Positions 57,567 through 64,000 of a DNA stretch of 64,000 bases are shown here, piece by piece. The number at the start of each line of letters is the position of its first letter. Position 1 is the stretch's first letter. A program made the position numbers and the translations under genes. The stretch covers positions 1,746,001-1,810,000 of the forward strand of contig JAMJFZ010000596.1 in the NCBI GenBank assembly GCA_026225945.1, in the 5' to 3' direction. The notes below the pieces were generated by a model that was not told the DNA's origin, searched no databases, and worked only from the letters and a program-made list of their open reading frames with translations. Source of the DNA: Cricetomys ansorgei (taxonomy: Eukaryota > Chordata > Mammalia > Rodentia > Nesomyidae).

Positions 57567-57765
57567 GGCTAGGACTGTGGCTCAGTGTTAGAGTGCTTAC
57601 CCAGCATGGATCCTTCTCTAGCACCACATGAACCTGGTGGGCACAGCCGCAGCCCCGGCATTTGGAAGCAGGAGAGTCAGAAGTTCACGGTTATTTTGAG
57701 CTCCGTTGGGAGTTCAAGACCAACCTGGGATACTAGAAACACTGCCTCAAAAGAAAACTCAAATT
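57567..57765 (+). repeat. B4-type SINE (ID + B1 fusion)
   Basis: ggactgtggctcagtgttag and agtgcttacccagcatgg (ID head), then ccgttgggagttcaagacca (B1 part) and an AAAAGAAAAC tail. Confidence 0.65.
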
Positions 57766-59071
57766 GAACTATTTTTTTTTAATACACTCCAAGTAAAATC
57801 ATCAAGTAAATACCTACTAAACACATTTGGAATCAGCAGCATCACAGAGCAGAGCCTCAGAGAACATGAAGCATGCTGACCTGTCTGCATCCCTACATGA
57901 GAATGTCCCAAGCACAAAGCATATGCAAAAAAATAAGAATTGTATTTGAAATGATAACTAGTGCTACCATCCTGACCAAACATTATAAAACAGTAGAATT
58001 ATATTATGTCATATTAGGAATCAAGATTGTCAGCTTAAATTAAAAAAAACAGAAAACAAAAAAGCTAACATAAAACTGTAGAGTTAGAAATGCCACACGA
58101 GCAGGTGACACATTATTAAATAGATGCTTGCTGGCTCCGTCAATCAAAAAGCCTGGAGACAATAACCAGCCCAAGCCCAAGCAGAGCCCCTGCCAGGCCC
58201 CTCAGAGAGACAGATGGCTCCAGATCCAGAGACAAGACATCCAAGCCGGAAACTGCTGTCACATCACACAGCAAGACGCAAAGACCACAGGAGTCAAGAC
58301 GAAGAGACCCAGGAGGCAAACCGCAGCCTTCAGAAAAAGAAGCTGTTCCTTGCACTGATGCAGCCAAATCACAGAATCTGTGCTCCTCAGCACACTCAAA
58401 GAAGCCGTCTTTGGAGACCGCTCAGCGCCAGCTCATTATTCTGCAAACCAGTAAACAAACGAACAAAGCGTTTACCCCGCCTTTGCTCCAGTAAAACGTG
58501 CCAGATCGCTCCTCAGACACCTCTCCGACGGAGGAATCCTAAGTAATAAAGATAAATGACCGGGCTCCAATGCGGGGGAGAGTCCAGAACAGGCAAACTT
58601 CGCCGAAGGCTGCCGAAGCCTCGGTAAAGCCAGGTGCAGATCGCGCTGTAAGTGCCCCGAGCCACTACTGCTCCACAGGTCAGAAAGGAGGCGGTGAGCG
58701 ACGACGGTCGCCTGCCTCTTCTGCCGGGAGGAACCCGTTCCCCCGGAGATCCAAAGTGGGATCTAGTCAAACCTGTAAACACACATTACAAGAAACACAT
58801 GCATCACAGTAAAAGATGCGGTATTTTTTAGTGTTTCCTAGATTCAATCAGCCAAATCCAGGTGAGGAAAAAAGTCTACAGAACTCTGAATCCTTTGCTC
58901 AAAAATCCATTATGAAGATGGAAAAAGATGTAAAGGAACCTCAGTGCCGAGAGAGAGAACGGATTGGTCAACCTGAGGCAGAAGGTTTGCTTAGATCTGG
59001 TTCAAATGGTCTATCAAAGGGTCACGTACAAAGTGTGACGCTGACAGGATATCAAGGACGGACATGACCCT

Positions 59072-59240
59072 GGAGACGGTAAAGGCGCTTGCAGCCAATG
59101 CTCGTGACCTGAGCTCAGTCCCCAGGAACCAGATGGTGGAAGTAGAGACTGGATCCCTGCAAGCTGTGCTGTGACCTCTACATGTGTGTGAGCAGTCTCA
59201 CATACAGACATAATTAGAGGCGTGCACGCACACAGACACA
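59072..59240 (+). repeat. B3-type SINE
   Basis: ggtaaaggcgcttgcagcca, cctgagctcagtccccagga and gcaagctgtgctgtgacctc in B3 order. Confidence 0.75.
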
Positions 59241-60024
59241 TGTGAACTGACTTGTTACCGCTTGTGACGTGGGGAATTAGGAAGTAACTGTCCGTGACGT
59301 GGTGTTAGAACGTACTTGAGGCAAGCGAAATTAGCGGTGCCTGTTCGACTAAAGATGGCAGGTGCGTACGGGGCTGGAATGATCCTACCAAGTTCACGTC
59401 TGAAGCTTTGCACAGCCACACACGCCTCCGAGCCGCACTGTGGCTGTGCTGGCCGGGTTTCCAGCTTCTTATCACAGGCATCTCCTGAGGATGTTTCCGC
59501 CGTCACGGCACATGTCCGTAACAACTACGTAGTGTGGCAAGGTTCTGCCCCCTTATCTGCACAGTCTTCCAGATCCTTCTCTGGTTGTGCTCAGAGGTTC
59601 CAAGTTCTGAGAACAGCCACCTTCCGCCTGTGTGCTAATGTCAAAGAACAAAGTGGGCTGTGCAACCTGCAGGACTTCTGAACGAAAATTCTGCCCAGAG
59701 CAGCAACCATCCGCATTCTGAAACTAACTTCTGGGCCTGGCTGGAGTCACAGCGATGAAGACTATTTAGGATTCTCCAGGGGACTGCCACTGCCTGGGCT
59801 GAGAGCTGGAAAGGAGACAACAGAGGAAGGAAAGGGGCTCTGGCCATGAATCAGGACGGCACCTCTGCAGCGTTAGCCTTTGGGCCTTCCACCAACATTG
59901 CAGCTGTTTCCAACGTAATAAACCACGGGGTTAAAAATAAACCACTCAGGAAAAGGGCCTTTTAAAAAGTGATAGTAGCCTAGCAATTTTACTTAAAAGT
60001 TTATCCTAAGAAAGTAACTAAGGA

Positions 60025-60230
60025 GCAGGACACGGCTCGTCCGGTGAAGCCCTTGCTGCGCGAGCATCCATGCAAGAGCCAGGCCTGGCTACAGGCCTGC
60101 ACCTGTAACCCCAGTGCTGGGAGGTGGAGAGACAGGGACAGGAGAATTCTGGGAGCATGCTACCCAGTCAGCTGACCAAATCCAAACTGCAAACACTACA
60201 TTCAGTAAGATACACTGTCTCAAAAATCAA
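60025..60230 (+). repeat. tRNA/B1-related SINE, degraded
   Basis: caggacacggctcgtccggt, gtaaccccagtgctgggagg and acactgtctcaaaaatc resemble a B4-like composite. Confidence 0.45.
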
Positions 60231-61504
60231 TTAAGGTGGAAAGCAACAGAGGCCACCCTGCCTGTTCCTGGGGAGACGTGAACAATCACCTCACCCCAGA
60301 CAGGGCAGCCACAAAGGACAGACCAAAGCCACACTTGGAGAAGCGATGAGTTTATTACGGTTACTTACAGGAGTATGAGTAAAGACCTGCTCGCAGAAGC
60401 ATGGGTAACTCCAAAGCCACCAGCCTGCGGGTGGACTTAGAGAAGCTGCCTTCTTTGCATGATGCGCGGTGGGCGGCTCAACAGCCTGGAGGGTCTCCTC
60501 TCCTCAGCCATCCTTACTGCACATATAGCCTCACGGAGGAAGGAGCCTGTAAGTCTGGTCAGTTCCAGGGACGTCCTAAGACATGTGAGTTGTTTATTTC
60601 CTGAGTCTTAACTAGCCTCTCTCCAGGATGGAGGCTTCAAATCCCAGGAAACAGCTACAAAACATCCTCACCTGTGCATGCACAAGCGCGCACACCAAAC
60701 ACGAACGTACATACAAGGCACGCACACATACACAAGAAAAGAACCGAGCATGTCCATGCAAAGGCAAAGGAACAAGGGTCAGCCTGCAACACAGAAAACT
60801 CCTAGACAGCTGCTACTCTGTTTCAGCCAAGGGCATGAAAAACACATCCCTGTCTCCGTAAGCAAAGGGACTGTGGGCCCTGGACCTCATCTGACCACGA
60901 CAGGGCACTCCTATCCCGACAGAGCAGGGTCAACCAAGGCCTGCGGAGAGCTTCATCACAACTTCACAATAGCAGGAACCCTTTCCTGGCTGGGTCCCCC
61001 TCCCCAGCCACACCGCCCTCCCCAGCCCGGCTGTCAGAGCACACGATATGGGGGTCCGCAGCTCACTCACACGCATCAGTAGCAGTTACCAGGAGAGGCA
61101 GAGGAGGAAGGCGTGTCATCACCCCTCCCATCAGTGATGAAAGCCCCACCCCTACGCCAGCGTTAGTGAGAGCCCCTTTTGCTCAGTGCCGTAAGGGGCT
61201 CGCTCGTCCCCGACTCAGGTATCGAAGAACTCAGCAGGGAACCTGGATGCCTGCCTAATCCCTGGCCGCGCAGTGAGAAGCCAATGCCCCCCCTACATGC
61301 TGGTGTGGTGTCACACAACCTACAAAAGTAGGAGATTTAACTATTATCAGTCTTGTGACACACCACCTACGATGTTGTCTACATACTCAGTTTCAGTTTT
61401 CAAGATGAAAGTGCCTGGTTGTGAGTCAGCAGCATTGTGGGTAAGTGTGATTCTGCCCAGCTGTGCACTTAGGGGTGTGTTCCTGCCATGGTGCTCCCAT
61501 GAGA

Positions 61505-61675
61505 TGGCCCAGTAGGTAAAGCCCTTGCCAGGGAGCTCCAGACCTACAGTTTGGTCACTGGAACCTGCCTGAAGGGAAGGGCCTGCCCCACAAAGCTGCC
61601 TCTGACCTCCTCATACATGCCATGGCACGTGGGCACACCCGATCACATACACACAGTAACAAAGTTTAAAGGAAA
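61505..61675 (+). repeat. B3-type SINE
   Basis: gcccagtaggtaaagccctt, ggtcactggaacctgcctga and tgcctctgacctcctcatac are the remains of a B3, with the 5S pseudogene immediately 3'. Confidence 0.6.
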
Positions 61676-61686
61676 GAAAGGACCAG

Positions 61687-61780
61687 TCCTGCCTTAGCCA
61701 TGCCACTCTGAACCACCTGACCTCAGAAGCCAAGCAGAGTCGGGCCTGGCTGGTACTTGGGTAGGAGAAAGGGCCGATAC
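61687..61780 (+). pseudogene. 5S rRNA pseudogene
   Basis: The sequence runs gccttagccatgccactctgaac … aagccaagcagagtcgggcc, then tggctggtacttgggtagga. It follows the 5S rRNA order closely (gccataccaccctgaac…aagctaagcagggtcgggcctggttagtacttggatggga). About 14 bp are missing after gaac, and the 3' end degrades after gggagac. The internal control region is partly changed, so it is not expected to be an active gene. Confidence 0.85.
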
Positions 61781-62149
61781 TAATTAAAAGTGAACATCTT
61801 CATTATCCGTTCATTCATTTCTCTAAGAGACATGGAAACACAGGTAGGTGGCGTGAAACAATTAATGCATCGCATTTTCCTGCCTTTGTTAAATATCACA
61901 CAATAGTGTACTGAGAGTCTAAACAATAATTCTGCCAAGACGCTCAGCCTGTCTGATCACGACTCGCACAGTAAAGTGTGTGACTTCTTCTATACAACAA
62001 AGGTAACAGTCATTAACTTGGAAAACTGAATAGCAAATCTAGACCCGCGATTCCTGAACAGTACTTGCTTGCAGCCACAGCCATCTGAGCGACGTAACTG
62101 GAGCAGGAAAGTGCGCTCTGCATTTGACTTTCACGTGTGAGGCGTGGTG

Positions 62150-62497
62150 TTACGTGTCACCTTGACAGAGTCTGGAATCACCTGGGAGACCGGCCCTTGG
62201 AACATGGGGATTACCTTGATAATGGTCACTCAAGTGGAAGGACCTGTCCAGTGTGGGTGGCACCATCTCCTGGCCAGGATCCTGGTCTGTATAACTGCGA
62301 AAGGAGCTGAGCAGCCTGCAGTCAGCGTTCTCTGCTTCCTAACTGTGGATGGATGTGACCAGCTGCCTCCAGTCCCTGCAGCCTTGATATCCCCCCACCA
62401 TGACGGACTGTACCCTTGAACTCTGAGCTAAAATAAACCCCCTTTTCCTTACGTTGCTTTTTCAGAGGTTTTTATCACAGCAACAGAAACTAAGACA
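62150..62497 (-). repeat. Rodent interspersed repeat, inverted
   Basis: On the plus strand it reads gtgtcaccttgacagagtct, ggaatcacctgggaga, tgtgaccagctgcctcc, ccatgacggactgtaccctt, gctaaaataaaccccctttt and atcacagcaacagaaact. A truncated relative starts near 38980 (atcacctgggagacacacct). Confidence 0.7.
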
Positions 62498-62824
62498 CCA
62501 TGCGAGTATGCTGCTCGGTGGTGGAGGGCATGGCTAGTAGGTGAGAGCTCCTGGTCCCAGCCGGCCGAGTGAATGAGCAGATACGCGCATGACTCTGATT
62601 TGACAGCGTGCCTCTCCATCCCTGGCCCAGGTTACAGCGCTACATGGTGCAGTCTCTTCAAGAGCACCATCAAACAGTGAAGCAGGGAAACACTACACAC
62701 CCGAGAACATGTCTAACTTTGACTCATTGCCGTACCAACGTGGTCATTTTAACTGTTGGCACTGCCATGCACCATCTTGGGCACAACGTTCACACGTGGG
62801 CTCTGATGCAGCAAGAGCTCGGTG

Positions 62825-62908
62825 GGCCTAAGGGTCTGCATGCCAACATGCCACAGTCACACAGTAGGCCTAAGGGTCTGCACGCCAACATGCCACAGTC
62901 ATAGAGGT
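62825..62908. repeat. 42-bp tandem duplication
   Basis: ggcctaagggtctgcatgcc and continuation aacatgccacagtca occur at 62825 and 62867. The period is 14 codons. Confidence 0.88.
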
Positions 62909-63422
62909 GACAGTAGCACACCTCACTCTTCAGCCAGGGCAAGAACTAACACTTGGAGAGACACTGCCACCATGCAGATGGAAACTGCGGAGTCTCAGAA
63001 AAGGGCATCAAGAGGCCCGCAGGGGATGAAGTCAGAGGAAGAAGGCTCAAGAGGTGACATAGGTGGGGGGGTTGACGGGGCCGAGTGGACATGGTGTCAG
63101 GGGAAACAGAGGAACTGAAGCCCTTGTCCTAAGGAAAACAAAGCTGGGGAAGTAAGAACGAGGGCCATGGAGGAAGACTCATGAGCTCTCCCATCTCTCC
63201 TCACTGAAGCAAGATGGCAGAAGCCACGTGTAGGTTCCATTCAGTCACCAGAACCGGCTTCTTGCATCTGAGTGATTGCTCTGTGGTTCACACAGGGGCC
63301 CGGCAGAGGCCTAGAGGCCTCCCCAGGACGACACGCAAACCTACAGGGATGGCAGCTCACGTCGGATGCACCAGGGAGGAGGAAGACTAATTTTTCCAGT
63401 AAAGTGGAGCGCAGAGTCAGAC

Positions 63423-63605
63423 CTTTTCCTGAATCAGCCGCTGCAGATGGATCCCACAGGACAGCATGGCGGTGAACAGGGTTAGCATGTACTGCTGCAC
63501 TTTGCAGATGGCGGAGGCCAGGGAGCTGATGACAGCGTTGAGTCCCACCTTCTCGATGACGTTCTGGAAGGCGGCGGGAGACTGGCGTGTGATTCTGCAC
63601 AGGGC
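63423..63605 (-). CDS. Ulk4: Ulk4 internal exon (HEAT/ARM region), exon 1 of 10 in window
   Basis: This 183-nt, phase 0-0 exon codes for 61 residues from ALCRITRQSPAAFQ to IHLQRLIQEK. The minus strand shows a pyrimidine-rich acceptor (ctcccgcag) just above 63605 and a donor (AAAAG|gtctga) just below 63423. The peptide is alpha-helical and leucine-rich, as expected for an ARM/HEAT repeat, and closely matches human ULK4 as I remember it (VIEKVGLN, SAICKVQQYMLTLF, MLSCGIHLQRLIQEK). It joins in phase to the exon at 50865, whose DFVSTIIRLL follows QEK in the human protein. The next exon to the 5' side of the transcript lies beyond the right edge. Nothing looks damaged. Confidence 0.93.
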
Positions 63606-63797
63606 CTGCGGGAGCAAGAGCACAGATCCATCACAGACCCGAAGGGTACCGGGCATCCTCCACCCTACAGATGCCACACGGCCCTGCTCAACAGAGGGGG
63701 CGCAAACCCTGCTGCTTGTCTCTTATTTTAGAGCCATAAAGTCAGACATTTCCTACAAACCTAAGATAAGCATCCAGCTGCCGGTAAGAATGAGACA

Positions 63798-64000
63798 GAG
63801 GGGCTGGAGAGGCGGCTCAGTGGTTAAGGGCGCCGGCTGCTCCTGCAGAGGACCCGGCTTTGATTCCCAGCACCCACATGGCAGCTCACAACTATAACTC
63901 CGTCTTCAGGGATCCAACAGCCTCTTCCGGCCTGCATTGCACTGGACACACATGCTGCACATACATACATGCGAGCAAACACACATACACATAAAGTTTA
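63798..64000 (+). repeat. B2 SINE, continues past the window end
   Basis: gaggggctggagaggcggct, cagtggttaagggcgccggc and tttgattcccagcacccaca form a full head and body, with the tail cut by the window edge. Confidence 0.9.

Larger units (their letters stand above)
50866..63422 (-). other. Ulk4 intron, 12.6 kb
   Basis: This intron contains an LTR copy (51802-52280), a large (CACACATG)n array (52640-53104), rodent interspersed repeats (53800-54190, 56779-57155, 62150-62497), B2/B3/B4 SINEs, microsatellites at 56572 and 57166, and a 5S rRNA pseudogene (61687-61780). The stretch 54200-55310 and the CpG-bearing stretches 58130-58800 and 59250-59700 are unassigned. Confidence 0.7.
1..64000 (-). 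other. Ulk4: Ulk4 locus, partial (internal exons and introns)
   Basis: The window is contained in Ulk4, transcribed right to left. ULK4 is a pseudokinase of the Unc-51-like family: an N-terminal kinase-like domain that has lost canonical catalytic residues, followed by a long C-terminal array of HEAT/ARM helical repeats. Published work links it to ciliogenesis, neuronal development and hydrocephalus in mouse mutants. Only the helical-repeat part is present here: ten exons totalling 1062 nt, about 354 of roughly 1275 residues. The call rests on peptides I recognise from human ULK4, such as AFQNVIEKVGLN, YEHILMEPDPVPAYALKLLV and SEEFIKITLSAFEA, and on phase-consistent GT-AG splicing. Start codon, kinase domain, stop codon and promoter are all outside the window. 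Confidence 0.93.

Overview
This window is mammalian nuclear DNA from a muroid rodent. It holds dense B1, B2/B3 and B4-type SINEs, (CA)n/(GA)n microsatellites, class II (ERVK-type) LTR elements and L1 3' ends, with no compact gene arrangement. The B1 wording (gtggatctctgtgagttcgag) and the scarcity of young ID elements lean towards a cricetid-like rodent rather than rat. That is a weak inference and I do not name a species.

The whole window appears to lie inside one gene on the minus strand, Ulk4 (Unc-51-like kinase 4, a pseudokinase). Ten internal coding exons were recovered from splice sites, phase continuity and the remembered C-terminal HEAT/ARM-repeat sequence of human ULK4. In transcript order they are 63605-63423, 50865-50738, 36940-36806, 32463-32342, 32191-32135, 24305-24254, 24175-24081, 18049-17998, 17796-17652 and 10373-10281. 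All have AG acceptors and GT donors, and together they code for about 354 residues. The kinase-domain exons lie beyond the right edge and the last exons beyond the left edge. No second protein-coding gene was found. The long ORFs in the microsatellites are artefacts.

The phases join perfectly except at one point. The third exon (36940-36806) is 135 nt where 134 is expected. An extra base near 36866 shifts the frame and puts a TGA at the start of the next exon. This is either an assembly or sequencing error or a real truncating change, and it is the most consequential observation here.

The introns hold several readable elements. There is an ERVK-like provirus deleted to a 1.3-kb interior (about 15347-17507) and a solo LTR with a perfect 6-bp target duplication (18977-19501). 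A related short provirus lies at 46060-48303. A second LTR family has three copies (about 44627, 50160 and 51802), and two of them flank Ulk4 exon 50738-50865 as direct repeats. An LTR sits inside an L1-like 3' end (34317-35985) whose left end abuts a U2 snRNA-like fragment. A 5S rRNA pseudogene lies at 61687-61780. Several minisatellites are present, one of which (10451-10620) sits just upstream of the last exon and repeats a splice-acceptor-like motif. I saw no evidence of a novel enzymatic or defence system.
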